Assembly: GCF_003315035.1 (NCBI RefSeq)
Contig: NZ_QNRE01000014.1
Span: 152,413-216,412 of the forward strand
Reading direction: 5' to 3'
Origin: Nocardia puris
Lineage (GTDB): Bacteria; Actinomycetota; Actinomycetes; Mycobacteriales; Mycobacteriaceae
DNA: 64,000 nucleotides
A program made the position numbers and the translations under genes. Position 1 is the stretch's first letter. Each line of letters opens with the position of its first letter. The notes beneath the pieces were generated by a model. That model did no database searches and was not told the origin of the DNA. It saw only the letters and a list, made by a program, of their open reading frames with translations. Positions 41,441-50,166 of this stretch are shown here, piece by piece.

Positions 41441-41770
41441 ATGAGTGCGGAGATGGACGCGCTCGTCGCGAACGCGACCCAGAAACTGGAGGCCCTGGAG
41501 GCCGCGCTGTTCGGGCTCAAGCAGGTCCGCGGGCGGTTCACCACCGAGGACGAGTCCGTCACCGTCGAGGTGAACAGCGAGGGCGCGCTGGTGGGTCTGA
41601 CCTTGGCGGAGTCGGTCACATCGATGGCGCCCGCCGAGGTGAGTCAGCTCATCGTGTGGGCCTGCCGTCAGGCCTCCGAGGACGCGGGCGCACAGCGCTC
41701 GAAGGTCGTTGCGACACTGAACGAGTCGTTCGCCCCGGAGGCGAAGACCGCGCCCGGCGGGGCCGGATAG
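41441..41770 (+). CDS. YbaB/EbfC-family protein
   Basis: This 109-residue protein is a helix-sheet-helix protein. It has an N-terminal coiled helix (ATQKLEALEAALFGLKQVRG), strands EDESVTVEVNSEGALVGLTL and a C-terminal helix VSQLIVWACRQASEDAGAQR. This is the YbaB/EbfC fold. In mycolate Actinobacteria, copies of this fold lie in ESX-related operons and probably act as secretion-associated factors rather than nucleoid proteins. It is the last gene of the four-gene set. Confidence 0.7.
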   Translation: MSAEMDALVANATQKLEALEAALFGLKQVRGRFTTEDESVTVEVNSEGALVGLTLAESVTSMAPAEVSQLIVWACRQASEDAGAQRSKVVATLNESFAPEAKTAPGGAG

Positions 41771-41790
41771 TGCCCGACGCGGAAGGTCGA

Positions 41791-41803
41791 TAGGCTTCCG
41801 CAC
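41791..41803 (+). promoter_or_regulatory. Leaderless-type -10 element
   Basis: TAGGCT (41791-41796) lies 7 nt before ATG 41804, separating this gene from the ESX-associated operon. Confidence 0.5.
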
Positions 41804-43048
41804 ATGGCTTCTGGAGACATCGTCCCGATCGAGCTCGGCCTGACCGACGGCGATCTCGTCACCCTGTGGGCACCGCGCTGGCGCGACGGTGACGACGAGT
41901 GGATGGCGTTCCTCGGACACGAGGATTCGCTCTATGGTTTCGAGACCGTCGCCGAGCTGGCCGCGTTCATCCGGACCGACTCCGACAACGATCTGATCGA
42001 CCACCCCGCGTGGAAGGTCGTCGTGGGTCTGTCGGCGGTGGAGCTGGAGCCGGAGGAGAACTTCACCTTCGACCTGATCGGCGTGCCCGAGCTGGCGGCG
42101 GGCGATCCCGATGTCGACACCATCGCCGAGCTCGAGGACACCCTCGGCATGGTGCGCAATATCGGCGAGGTGTGCGAGCTGGAGGTCGTCACCAAGTTTT
42201 TCGGCTCGCATCCGGTGCTCGGCGCGCTGCCCGGCGGGGTGAGCGCGTTCGTCGGCCGGGACGGCGAGGAGCTGTGGGACCAGATCGGCGCGGCCATCGC
42301 CAAGGACTGGGACGCCGTCATCGACGCCATCGACGGCGTGGTCGCCACGCCCGAGGTGGACGCGGCGGCCGTCTCGGTGGCCGAGGCCGAGCTGCTGGCG
42401 GCCGAGGAGAACGTGGTCGACGCCGACGACGCGGCCGAGAGCGACGAGGACGAGTTCGAGCCCGTCGACCTGGACGAGGACGACGAGGAGGAAGAGGACG
42501 AGTCGTTCTGGCACGAGGTCGGCATCGACCCCGTCAAGATCATCACCTCCGACGGCACCTTCTTCACGCTGCGCTGCTACCTCGACGACGAGCCGGTCTT
42601 CCTCGGCTCCGACGGCGAGATCACGGTGTTCACCTCCGAGCGCGCGCTGGCCCGCTACCTGGCCGACGATCACGACCACGACCTGGCCCGGGTGAGCACC
42701 TACGGCGAGGTGCAGACCGCCGCCGTGGACGGTTCGCTCGAGATCGAGGTCGACGACGAGAACGTCTACGTGCTGCCCGGCCTCGCCGACGACTTGGCCG
42801 AGGGCCCCGAGGCGGTGGACACCGAACAGCTGGACCTGGCGGTCGAGCTGTTCACCGACGCCGCCGACTACGCCGAGGACGACGGTGTGGAGGTGGCGCT
42901 GGCCAAGTCCACCCCGCTCGGCTGGTACGTCTCCTACCTGCTGGAGCCGGACCCGGCGCGGATGGCGCCGAACCCGCCGTTCCAGGCGGAGGCCCAGTCC
43001 TGGCGGGAACTGGAACGCGCCTTCGAAGCGCGGCTCACTCCGCAGTAG
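41804..43048 (+). CDS. Large acidic protein of unknown function (Rv3311-like)
   Basis: This 414-residue, very acidic cytoplasmic protein has two related halves (WMAFLGHEDSLYGFETVAEL versus PVFLGSDGEITVFTSERALA, each followed by an Asp-rich stretch). The halves are joined by a Glu/Asp-rich linker (about 215-235). The internal similarity suggests an ancient duplication. Location between the upp and add blocks matches Rv3311 in M. tuberculosis. The function is not known; annotations as a primosomal protein in relatives are not supported by any visible motif. A bidirectional terminator follows. Confidence 0.75.
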   Translation: MASGDIVPIELGLTDGDLVTLWAPRWRDGDDEWMAFLGHEDSLYGFETVAELAAFIRTDSDNDLIDHPAWKVVVGLSAVELEPEENFTFDLIGVPELAAGDPDVDTIAELEDTLGMVRNIGEVCELEVVTKFFGSHPVLGALPGGVSAFVGRDGEELWDQIGAAIAKDWDAVIDAIDGVVATPEVDAAAVSVAEAELLAAEENVVDADDAAESDEDEFEPVDLDEDDEEEEDESFWHEVGIDPVKIITSDGTFFTLRCYLDDEPVFLGSDGEITVFTSERALARYLADDHDHDLARVSTYGEVQTAAVDGSLEIEVDDENVYVLPGLADDLAEGPEAVDTEQLDLAVELFTDAADYAEDDGVEVALAKSTPLGWYVSYLLEPDPARMAPNPPFQAEAQSWRELERAFEARLTPQ

Positions 43049-43055
43049 CGATTCC

Positions 43056-43091
43056 CCTTGGGGCCGTGTTCCGCACGGCCCCAAGGCTTTT
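43056..43091. terminator. Bidirectional terminator
   Basis: A perfect 13-bp stem (CCTTGGGGCCGTG / CACGGCCCCAAGG) with 5-nt loop TTCCG is followed by CTTTT on the plus strand. It sits between two convergent genes. Confidence 0.85.
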
Positions 43092-43747
43092 CAGCGCAGC
43101 TGGATCCAGATGTGCTCGGCGCGCCCCAGCAGCCGCTCGTCCGCGCCGTACACCGCGGTCGACGAGTAGCGCTTACGCCCCTGCGTGCCGTGACTCTCGC
43201 CCACCACGACGCAGGTCTCCCCCACCTCCGGCAGCGCGTAGACGGCGCCGGTGATCGACCCGAGCAGCGCGGGCGACTCCAGCATCCCGGGCACGGCCCA
43301 GCCGCCGGGGCAGTCCAGCGCCGCCCAGAGCAGCGTGGCGTCCACCGGCAGCGAGGCGTCCGGGGTCCACGGCGAGGCCACCACACCTTCGGCGACGCGT
43401 CCCGGTTCGATGCGCAGTCCGTCGGGGCGGGCGTCGCCGCACACGAAGCAGTGCGCGAACATGTCGTTGGTCTCGTAGGTGCCCGCCGCGCGTTTCGCGA
43501 CGTCGAGCGCGACCGGCTTCGGCGCCTCCCGCTCGAACGTGCCGGGTCGCGACTCCGCGATCAGGCGCTCACCGTCGAAAAGTCGCCCCTCGTGTAACCG
43601 CAGCGACGTCTCCAACGGCACCGGGCTGCGCAGCATCACGGTGACCTCGGGTTCGTCTCGCGCTGCCGCGACGCGGCCCGCCACGTAACCTCCGTTGCCG
43701 GAGTCGGGCGGGCCGTTGAAGCGGGCGGGGATCTGCACAATCGTCAC
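43091..43747 (-). CDS. Hotdog-fold thioesterase-like protein
   Basis: This 218-residue protein begins VQIPARFNGPPDSGNGGYVA. The segment FNGPxxxxNGGYVAG matches the N-terminal substrate-pocket region of acyl-CoA thioesterase-like hotdog proteins. A CFVCGDARPDGLRI segment and a second hotdog half (DCPGGWAV, then GRAEHIWIQL) follow. It is likely a double-hotdog enzyme. It precedes add on the same strand in reverse order, with a 24-bp gap, so the two may be co-transcribed. Confidence 0.7.
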   Translation of the reverse strand: MTIVQIPARFNGPPDSGNGGYVAGRVAAARDEPEVTVMLRSPVPLETSLRLHEGRLFDGERLIAESRPGTFEREAPKPVALDVAKRAAGTYETNDMFAHCFVCGDARPDGLRIEPGRVAEGVVASPWTPDASLPVDATLLWAALDCPGGWAVPGMLESPALLGSITGAVYALPEVGETCVVVGESHGTQGRKRYSSTAVYGADERLLGRAEHIWIQLR

Positions 43748-43771
43748 AAGATCCCACGATAATCCGGCCGG

Positions 43772-44869
43772 TCAGCCGAGCAGCACGGCGTAGCCCGGCT
43801 TGATGATGTCGTCGATGATGCGCAGCCGGTCGGGGAACGGGATGAACGCCGACTTCATCGCGTTGATGGTGAAACGCTCCAGATCGCTCCACCCGTACCC
43901 GAAGGTCTCCACCAGCTTGAGCATCTCCTCGCTCATGGAGGTGTCGCTCATCAGGCGGTTGTCGGTGTTGACGGTGACGCGGAAGCGCAGCCGGGCCAGC
44001 AGGTCGAACGGATGTTTGTCCAGCGAGGGCACCGCGCCGGTCTGCACGTTCGACGACGGACACAGCTCCAGCGGGATCCGCATGTCCCGCACGTAGTTCG
44101 CGACCAAGCCGAGCTGGGCATCCTCCACCGCGCCGGGCACCACGATGTCGTCGGTGATGCGCACGCCGTGGCCGAGGCGGTCGGCGCCGCAGAAGGCCAG
44201 CGCCTCGTGGATCGACGGCAGCCCGAACGCCTCCCCCGCGTGGATGGTGAAGTGGGCGCTGCTGGCGCGCATGTATTCGAAGGCGTCCAAGTGCCTGCTG
44301 GGCGGGAAGCCCGCCTCGGCGCCCGCGATGTCGAAGCCGCCGACGCCGCGGTCGCGCCAGCGCACCGCGAGTTCGGCGATCTCGCGCGAGCGCGCGGCGT
44401 GCCGCATGGCGGTGAGCAGGCAGGTCACCAGGATCGGGTGCCCTGCCGCCGCGGCGGCGGCCTCGCCCTCCCGGAAACCGGCGAGGGTGTGCTCGACCAC
44501 CTCGTCCAGCGTGAGCCCGCGCTCGAGGTGCTGTTCCGGCGCGAAGCGCACCTCGGCGTAGACCACACCGTCGGCGGCGAGGTCCTCGGCGCATTCGCGC
44601 GCCACCCGGCGCAGCCCCTCCGGCGTCTGCATGACGGCGACGGTGTGGGCGAAGGTCTCCAGGTAGAGCTCCAGCGATCCGCTGTCGGCGGCGTCGCGGA
44701 ACCACGCCGCCAGCGCGGCCTCGTCGGCGGCGGGTAGGTCGTCGTAACCGCAGTCGGCGGCTAGCTCCAGCACGGTCGCGGGCCGCAGGCCACCGTCGAG
44801 GTGGTCGTGCAGCAGCGCCTTGGGAGCCTGGCGGATCGAGGCGAGAGTGAGGGGCATCGGTCCTGTCAT
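43772..44869 (-). CDS. add: Adenosine deaminase
   Basis: A 365-residue zinc enzyme converting adenosine and deoxyadenosine to inosine forms. Metal ligands are in LLHDHLDGGLRP (His21, His23), FTIHAGEAFG (His and catalytic Glu) and the late VTVNTDNRLMS (Asp). SSNVQTGAV is the family signature. ATG 44869 is favoured because TAACGT on the minus strand lies 6 nt upstream (leaderless). It works with punA, deoA and cdd in the same block to salvage nucleosides. Confidence 0.95.
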   Translation of the reverse strand: MTGPMPLTLASIRQAPKALLHDHLDGGLRPATVLELAADCGYDDLPAADEAALAAWFRDAADSGSLELYLETFAHTVAVMQTPEGLRRVARECAEDLAADGVVYAEVRFAPEQHLERGLTLDEVVEHTLAGFREGEAAAAAAGHPILVTCLLTAMRHAARSREIAELAVRWRDRGVGGFDIAGAEAGFPPSRHLDAFEYMRASSAHFTIHAGEAFGLPSIHEALAFCGADRLGHGVRITDDIVVPGAVEDAQLGLVANYVRDMRIPLELCPSSNVQTGAVPSLDKHPFDLLARLRFRVTVNTDNRLMSDTSMSEEMLKLVETFGYGWSDLERFTINAMKSAFIPFPDRLRIIDDIIKPGYAVLLG

Positions 44870-45205
44870 GACCACACGTTAGCCGCGCCGCGCCGAATCG
44901 GCAGGGGACTCTCCCCGTGGCAACCATCTCGTTGCCGAACCACCACCGAACGGTCCAGAATCCGTCGCGGGCGAGTCACTCGGGGTGGCGCGGTGCATCG
45001 GGCGCATTCAGCGAAATACACTGCGATGCAAAGAAATACGCCCTCATTGATCACCCGGTTCGCGCGGTTCTCCCGTCGGAAATGGCCGAACTTCTATCCG
45101 GGCGTGGTCACCGCGGCCCCTTCGTCCTCCGCACCGTGCGAGTGACCGCCGCCTCCTCGGGGCGTGCGTGTGGCACGCCCGCCCGCCGTGTGGTTCCCAG
45201 GTCGC
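44870..45205. other. 336-bp intergenic stretch between deoA and add
   Basis: This contains the add promoter at its left end. It has a relatively AT-rich patch (45000-45060) but no supported gene. A 39-codon frame from ATG 45024 lacks a ribosome binding site and a leaderless promoter. Confidence 0.5.
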
Positions 45206-46489
45206 TCAGCCGATGCGGTCGAGAATCAGCGGCGCGGGCGGTGGCGCCACGGCGCCGATCTCCACCGCGTCCTCCAGCGCGGCGAGCGCGGGCGCGAAGG
45301 CCCCCGGGGTGTCGGTGTGCAGGGTGAGCAGCGGTTCGCCCGCGCGGACCGGATCGCCGGGTTTGGCGTGCATCTCGACGCCCGCCCCGGCCTGCACCGG
45401 GTCGCCTTGGCGGGCGCGACCGGCACCGAGGCGCCAGGCCGCCAGGCCCACGCCCATCGCGTCGAGGCGGGTGACCACACCGTCGGCGGAAGCGCGAACG
45501 ATCTCGGTGTGCTCGGCGCGCGGCAGCGGTGCGTCCGGATCGCCGCCCTGCGCCCGGACCATCGCGCGCCAGTGGTCCATGGCGCGCCCGTCGGCCAGCA
45601 CCCGCGCTGGGTCGGCGTCCACGCCCGCCAGCGCCACCATCTCCCGCGCCAGCGCGAGCGTGAGCTCCACGACGTCGGCCGGGCCGCCGCCGGCCAGCAC
45701 CTCCACCGACTCCGCCACCTCGAGCGCGTTGCCCGCGGTGCGCCCGAGCGGGGTGTCCATCGCGGTGAGCAGCGCGACGGTGCGCACCCCCGCGTCGGCG
45801 CCCAGATCGACCATGGCGGCGGCCAGTTCGCGCGCCGCGGCCGCGTCCTTCATGAACGCGCCCGCACCCACCTTCACGTCCAGCACCAGCGCCGCCGTGC
45901 CCTCGGCGATCTTCTTGCTCATGATCGAACTGGCGATGAGCGGGATCGATTCGACCGTCCCGGTCACATCGCGCAGCGCGTAGAGCCGCTTGTCGGCGGG
46001 CGCGAGGTCGGCGCCCGCCGCGCACACCACCGCGCCGATCGCGGGGTCGGCCAGGATCTCGCGCATCCGGTCCACCGGCACGTCGGCCCGCCAGCCCGCC
46101 AGGGACTCCAGCTTGTCCAGGGTGCCGCCGGTGTGGCCGAGCCCGCGCCCGGACAGCTGCGGCACCGCCGCGCCGCACGCCGCCACCAGCGGCGCGAGCG
46201 GCAAGGTGATCTTGTCGCCCACCCCGCCCGTCGAATGCTTGTCCACCGTCGGCCGCGGCAGATCGGTGAAGTCCATCCGCCGCCCCGAGGCGATCATGGC
46301 CGCCGTCCACCGGGCCGTCTCGCGCCGCGACATCCCCCGCCACACCACCGCCATGGCCAGCGCCGCCATCTGCTCGTCGGCCACCGCGCCGCGGGTGAAC
46401 GCGTCCACCACCCAGTCGATCTGCGCGTCCGACAGCTCCCCGCCGTCACGCTTGGCCCTGATGATCGAAACCGCGTCCAGTGCCGTCAC
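45206..46489 (-). CDS. deoA: Thymidine phosphorylase
   Basis: A 427-residue pyrimidine nucleoside phosphorylase that splits thymidine and deoxyuridine to base and deoxyribose 1-phosphate. The phosphate-binding glycine loop is VDKHSTGGVGDKITLPLAPL (Lys84 to Lys93). SGRGLGHTGGTLDKLES is the family signature, followed by SSIMSKKIAEG and LDVKVGAGAFMK. A C-terminal PYNP domain ends the protein. It starts at GTG 46489, divergent from a small gene. Rv3314c is the orthologue. Confidence 0.95.
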   Translation of the reverse strand: MTALDAVSIIRAKRDGGELSDAQIDWVVDAFTRGAVADEQMAALAMAVVWRGMSRRETARWTAAMIASGRRMDFTDLPRPTVDKHSTGGVGDKITLPLAPLVAACGAAVPQLSGRGLGHTGGTLDKLESLAGWRADVPVDRMREILADPAIGAVVCAAGADLAPADKRLYALRDVTGTVESIPLIASSIMSKKIAEGTAALVLDVKVGAGAFMKDAAAARELAAAMVDLGADAGVRTVALLTAMDTPLGRTAGNALEVAESVEVLAGGGPADVVELTLALAREMVALAGVDADPARVLADGRAMDHWRAMVRAQGGDPDAPLPRAEHTEIVRASADGVVTRLDAMGVGLAAWRLGAGRARQGDPVQAGAGVEMHAKPGDPVRAGEPLLTLHTDTPGAFAPALAALEDAVEIGAVAPPPAPLILDRIG

Positions 46490-46580
46490 ATCGGCAAGTC
46501 TGTCACGACACTCCGTCGTCCCTGGTTCCTGTCGGAACCTTCCGATAGCCTCGCGGCATCATTCGAAGCAAGAGGGAATC

Positions 46581-46850
46581 ATGAGCTACCTCGGCATCGA
46601 CCATCGCGTCACCGGCCTCGACCGCCACCTCACGAAACTCGAGCACCCGGTGTCCGATTTCGAAGAGACCGTGCTCCGCGACATCAGGCGGGTCACGATC
46701 TTCACCACCCGCCTGGCCGAGCAGAACACGACCCTCGGCTATGGCATCGCTCAGATCATGCGGCACCTGGGACTACCACCCATCACGGTCGGCGCCGTCG
46801 CGATGCCCACCGAGGCCGAGATCGACGAGTCGTTCGAAGCCGACTGCTGA
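46581..46850 (+). CDS. Small helical protein of unknown function
   Basis: This 89-residue protein begins MSYLGIDHRVTGLDRHLTKL, continues DFEETVLRDIRRVTIFTTRL and AEQNTTLGYGIAQIMRHLGL, and ends in an acidic tail. AGAGGGA lies 8 nt before ATG 46581. It is probably mostly alpha-helical. It is convergent with cdd (4-bp gap). No family is recognised; the placement inside a conserved metabolic block could be incidental. Confidence 0.55.
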   Translation: MSYLGIDHRVTGLDRHLTKLEHPVSDFEETVLRDIRRVTIFTTRLAEQNTTLGYGIAQIMRHLGLPPITVGAVAMPTEAEIDESFEADC

Positions 46851-46854
46851 GGCC

Positions 46855-47256
46855 CTACCGCTGCCCGGCGGCGAGGTCGTCGGGGCCGAAGGCGTCGGGC
46901 AGCAGTGCGCTCAGGGTGGTGGGGCCCGACCGGTGGTCGACGAGGAGTCCGGGTCCGCCGTGTTCGTAGAGGACCTGGCGACAGCGGCCGCAGGGCATCA
47001 GGATTTCGCCGCGGGAATCGCTGACGGAGACCGCGAGCAGACGCCCGCCACCACGCGCGAATAGGTTACCGACGAGTACAGTTTCGGCGCAGAGGCCTAA
47101 TCCGAGTGAGACATTCTCCACATTGCACCCGCTCACAATGGCGCCTTCCGCGGTGAGAGCAGCGGCGCCCACCGGGAAGCGCGAGTACGGAGCATAGGCA
47201 TTGCGCATAACACGAATAGCGTTGTCGCGCAGGTCTTTCCAATCAATTTCCGACAT
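46855..47256 (-). CDS. cdd: Cytidine deaminase
   Basis: A 133-residue tetrameric-type zinc enzyme that deaminates cytidine and deoxycytidine to uridine forms. The catalytic motif is LCAETV (Cys56 zinc ligand, Glu58 acid/base) and PCGRCRQ (Cys89 and Cys92 zinc ligands). GCNVENVSLGLG is the substrate segment. It lies between deoA and sdhCDAB as in Rv3315c. The usual Tyr in the VENxSYG segment is Leu here, a mild divergence. Confidence 0.93.
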   Translation of the reverse strand: MSEIDWKDLRDNAIRVMRNAYAPYSRFPVGAAALTAEGAIVSGCNVENVSLGLGLCAETVLVGNLFARGGGRLLAVSVSDSRGEILMPCGRCRQVLYEHGGPGLLVDHRSGPTTLSALLPDAFGPDDLAAGQR

Positions 47257-47545
47257 CGCGCACCTTCCGCGCCAGCACCGTCACCGGGCCGTGCGGAACC
47301 CACCGCACGCCCCTTTTCGCGTCGAGAAAGGTAAACCTAACCCGGCCCATTGTCGCGCAACGCACGGCACGCCGAATTAGTTCCGCGAATGCGAGGGGAT
47401 TAGAGTCCACAACAGATCGGTTCAGGTTCCCGGCGGCGGGTCGATGGAACAGCTCAGCACAGCCACCTGGGCATTCGCCACCTCCATGCGGTCGGCCCAG
47501 GACCTGACACCGGGTCCATCAACGACGTTGGAGGCACCGCACTCT
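47257..47545. promoter_or_regulatory. Divergent region upstream of the sdh operon
   Basis: This 289-bp gap contains the promoters of cdd and sdhCDAB. The sdhC ATG at 47546 is preceded by GGAGG at 47530-47534, an 11-nt spacing. In-frame codons further upstream lack a ribosome binding site, so the longer start is not adopted. Operator-like dyads were not clear. Confidence 0.4.
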
Positions 47546-47944
47546 ATGACCACGATCGAAGCTCCGGCCCAGCCGAAGCGGAAGACGCTGTACCGAGGCG
47601 ACCCCGGAATGTGGTCCTGGGCCCTGCACCGGATCACCGGCGCCACCCTCTTCTTCTTCCTTTTCGTGCACGTTCTGGACACCGCGCTGGTCCGCGTCAG
47701 TCCGGACATGTACGACCAGGTCATCGAGGTCTACAAGACCCCCGTCGTCGCGCTGATGGAGATGGGCCTGGTCGTCGCCGTCCTGTTCCACGCGCTCAAC
47801 GGCGTCCGCGTGATCCTCGTCGACTTCTGGTCCGAGGGCCCGCGCCACCAGCGCCTGATGCTGTGGATCGTCCTCGCCATCACCGCGGTCGTCGCCGCGG
47901 GCGCCATCGGCCGCATGTTCTTCTACCTGCTGACGGAGCACTGA
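47546..47944 (+). CDS. sdhC: Succinate dehydrogenase cytochrome b556 subunit
   Basis: A 132-residue membrane anchor subunit of complex II. RGDPGMWSWALHRITGATLF contains the conserved Ser-x-x-x-Arg (quinone site) near TM1. Three TM helices follow, with FLFVHVLDTALVR (haem-ligand His candidate) and VLFHALNGVRVILVDF in TM2. It forms the membrane domain with SdhD and transfers electrons to menaquinone. It is the first gene of sdhCDAB. Confidence 0.93.
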   Translation: MTTIEAPAQPKRKTLYRGDPGMWSWALHRITGATLFFFLFVHVLDTALVRVSPDMYDQVIEVYKTPVVALMEMGLVVAVLFHALNGVRVILVDFWSEGPRHQRLMLWIVLAITAVVAAGAIGRMFFYLLTEH

Positions 47945-47949
47945 TCCCT

Positions 47950-48381
47950 ATGTCTGCACCCGTTCTCGGCAAGTCCTACGATCGGCCCGCCAGCCTGGAT
48001 CTGCCCCGCACTCCGCGCGCCAGGTCCAATAACAACTTCGAGAAGTACGCGTGGCTGTTCATGCGCTTCTCCGGCCTGCTGCTGATCGTGCTCGTGCTCG
48101 GCCACATGACGATCATGCTGCTGCTCGACGGCGGCGTGAAGCGCCTCAACTTCGCCTTCGTGGCCGGTCGCTGGGCCAGCCCCTTCTGGCAGATCTGGGA
48201 CCTCACCATGCTGTGGCTGGCCCAGCTGCACGGCGGCAACGGCCTGCGCACCATCATCGATGACTACTCCCGCAAGGACTCGACCCGGTTCTGGCTCAAG
48301 ACCGCGCTGGTCATCTCGATGATCCTGGTCATGGGCGTCGGCACCTACGTCATCTTCACCTTCGACCCCAACATCAGTTAG
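47950..48381 (+). CDS. sdhD: Succinate dehydrogenase hydrophobic anchor subunit
   Basis: This 143-residue protein has three TM helices (about 35-60, 78-100, 115-138). WLFMRFSGLLLIVLVLGHMT contains Arg/Ser and a His that can ligate haem b. Tyr/Asp near IDDYSRKDSTRFW lies at the membrane edge. It starts 5 bp after sdhC and precedes sdhA. It partners SdhC in the quinone-reducing membrane domain. Confidence 0.92.
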   Translation: MSAPVLGKSYDRPASLDLPRTPRARSNNNFEKYAWLFMRFSGLLLIVLVLGHMTIMLLLDGGVKRLNFAFVAGRWASPFWQIWDLTMLWLAQLHGGNGLRTIIDDYSRKDSTRFWLKTALVISMILVMGVGTYVIFTFDPNIS

Positions 48382-48396
48382 GAACAGGCGACCTCG

Positions 48397-50166
48397 ATGA
48401 GTGACTCTCGACCGATTCAAGAGCATCGCTACGACGTCGTGATCGTCGGTGCCGGCGGCGCGGGGATGCGCGCCGCGATCGAGGCGGGTCCCCGGGTGCG
48501 AACCGCCGTGCTGACCAAGCTCTACCCCACCCGCAGCCACACCGGCGCGGCCCAGGGCGGCATGTGCGCCGCGCTGGCGAACGTGGAAGAGGACAACTGG
48601 GAGTGGCACACCTTCGACACCGTCAAGGGTGGTGACTACATCGTCGACCAGGACGCCGCCGAGATCATGGCCAAGGAGGCCATCGACGCGGTGCTCGACC
48701 TGGAGAAGATGGGTCTGCCGTTCAACCGCACGCCCGAGGGCCGCATCGACCAGCGGCGCTTCGGCGGCCACACCCGCGACCACGGCAAGGCCCCGGTCCG
48801 GCGCGCGTGCTACGCCGCCGACCGCACCGGCCACATGATCCTGCAGACGCTGTACCAGAACTGCGTCAAGCACGACGTGGAGTTCTTCAACGAGTTCTAC
48901 GTCCTGGACCTGGTGCTCACCGAGACCGAGCGCGGTCCGGTCGCCACCGGCGTGGTCGCCTACGAGCTGGCCACCGGTGAGCTGCACGTCTTCCACGCCA
49001 AGTCGATCGTCTTCGCGACGGGCGGCTCGGGCCGGATGTACAAGACCACCTCCAACGCCCACACCCTGACCGGTGACGGCATGGCCATCGTGTTCCGCAA
49101 GGGCCTGCCGCTCGAGGACATGGAGTTCCACCAGTTCCATCCGACGGGCCTGGCCGGCCTGGGCATCCTCATCTCCGAGGCGGTCCGCGGCGAGGGCGGC
49201 ATCCTGCGCAACGCCGACGGCGAGCGGTTCATGGAGCGCTACGCCCCCACCATCAAGGACCTCGCGCCGCGCGACATCGTCGCCCGCTCGATGGTCCAGG
49301 AGGTGCGCGAGGGCCGCGGCGCCGGTCCGAACAAGGACTACGTGCTCATCGACGTGACCCACCTCGGCGAGGACGTGCTCGAAGAGAAGCTGCCCGACAT
49401 CACCGAGTTCTCCCGCACCTACCTGGGCGTGGACCCGGTGGTGGAGCCGGTGCCGGTGATGCCGACCTGTCACTACGTCATGGGTGGCATCCCGACCCGC
49501 ATCCGCGGTGAGGTGCTGCGCAACAACACCGACATCGTCCCCGGTCTGTACGCCGCGGGCGAGTGCGCGTGCGTGTCGGTGCACGGCGCGAACCGCCTCG
49601 GCACCAACTCGCTGCTCGACATCAACGTGTTCGGCCGCCGCGCGGGCATCGCCGCCGCCGAGTACGCGCAGCGCGCCGAGTTCGTGGAGATGCCGGAGAA
49701 CCCGGCGCGGATGGTGCAGGACTGGCTGGCGCTGATCCTGTCGGATCACGGCAACGAGCGCGTCGCCGACATCCGCACCGAGCTGCAGGCCGCGATGGAC
49801 GACAAGGCCGGTGTGTACCGCACCGAGGACAGCCTCAAGGAGATGCTCACCGAGATCCACGTGCTCAAGGAGCGGTACTCGCGGATCACGGTGCAGGACA
49901 AGGGCCGTCGCTACAACAGCGATCTGCTCGAGGCCGTCGAGCTCGGCTTCCTGCTGGAGCTGGCGGAGGTCACGGTGGCGGGCGCGCTGAACCGGAAGGA
50001 ATCGCGCGGCGGCCACGCCCGCGAGGACTACCCGGACCGCGACGACGTCAACTACATGCGCCACACCATGGCGTACAAGACGGGACCGGAGCTCAACTCC
50101 GACATCCGCCTCGACTACAAGCCGGTCGTGCAGACCCGTTACGAGCCGATGGAGCGTAAGTACTGA
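48397..50166 (+). CDS. sdhA: Succinate dehydrogenase flavoprotein subunit
   Basis: A 589-residue catalytic subunit oxidising succinate to fumarate. FAD dinucleotide fold VVIVGAGGAGMRAAIEAG; covalent FAD histidine in TRSHTGAAQGGMCAAL (His48). Substrate and catalytic residues lie in QFHPTGLAGLG, ARSMVQEVREGRG and GEVLRNNTDIVPGLYAAGEC. The C-terminal domain is standard. Length and motifs are normal for SdhA of complex II. Its stop overlaps the sdhB start (TGATG). Confidence 0.96.
   Translation: MSDSRPIQEHRYDVVIVGAGGAGMRAAIEAGPRVRTAVLTKLYPTRSHTGAAQGGMCAALANVEEDNWEWHTFDTVKGGDYIVDQDAAEIMAKEAIDAVLDLEKMGLPFNRTPEGRIDQRRFGGHTRDHGKAPVRRACYAADRTGHMILQTLYQNCVKHDVEFFNEFYVLDLVLTETERGPVATGVVAYELATGELHVFHAKSIVFATGGSGRMYKTTSNAHTLTGDGMAIVFRKGLPLEDMEFHQFHPTGLAGLGILISEAVRGEGGILRNADGERFMERYAPTIKDLAPRDIVARSMVQEVREGRGAGPNKDYVLIDVTHLGEDVLEEKLPDITEFSRTYLGVDPVVEPVPVMPTCHYVMGGIPTRIRGEVLRNNTDIVPGLYAAGECACVSVHGANRLGTNSLLDINVFGRRAGIAAAEYAQRAEFVEMPENPARMVQDWLALILSDHGNERVADIRTELQAAMDDKAGVYRTEDSLKEMLTEIHVLKERYSRITVQDKGRRYNSDLLEAVELGFLLELAEVTVAGALNRKESRGGHAREDYPDRDDVNYMRHTMAYKTGPELNSDIRLDYKPVVQTRYEPMERKY

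Noticed and set aside
45024..45145. 39-codon plus-strand frame between deoA and add
   Set aside because: No ribosome binding site or TAnnnT promoter, and composition is not protein-like enough.
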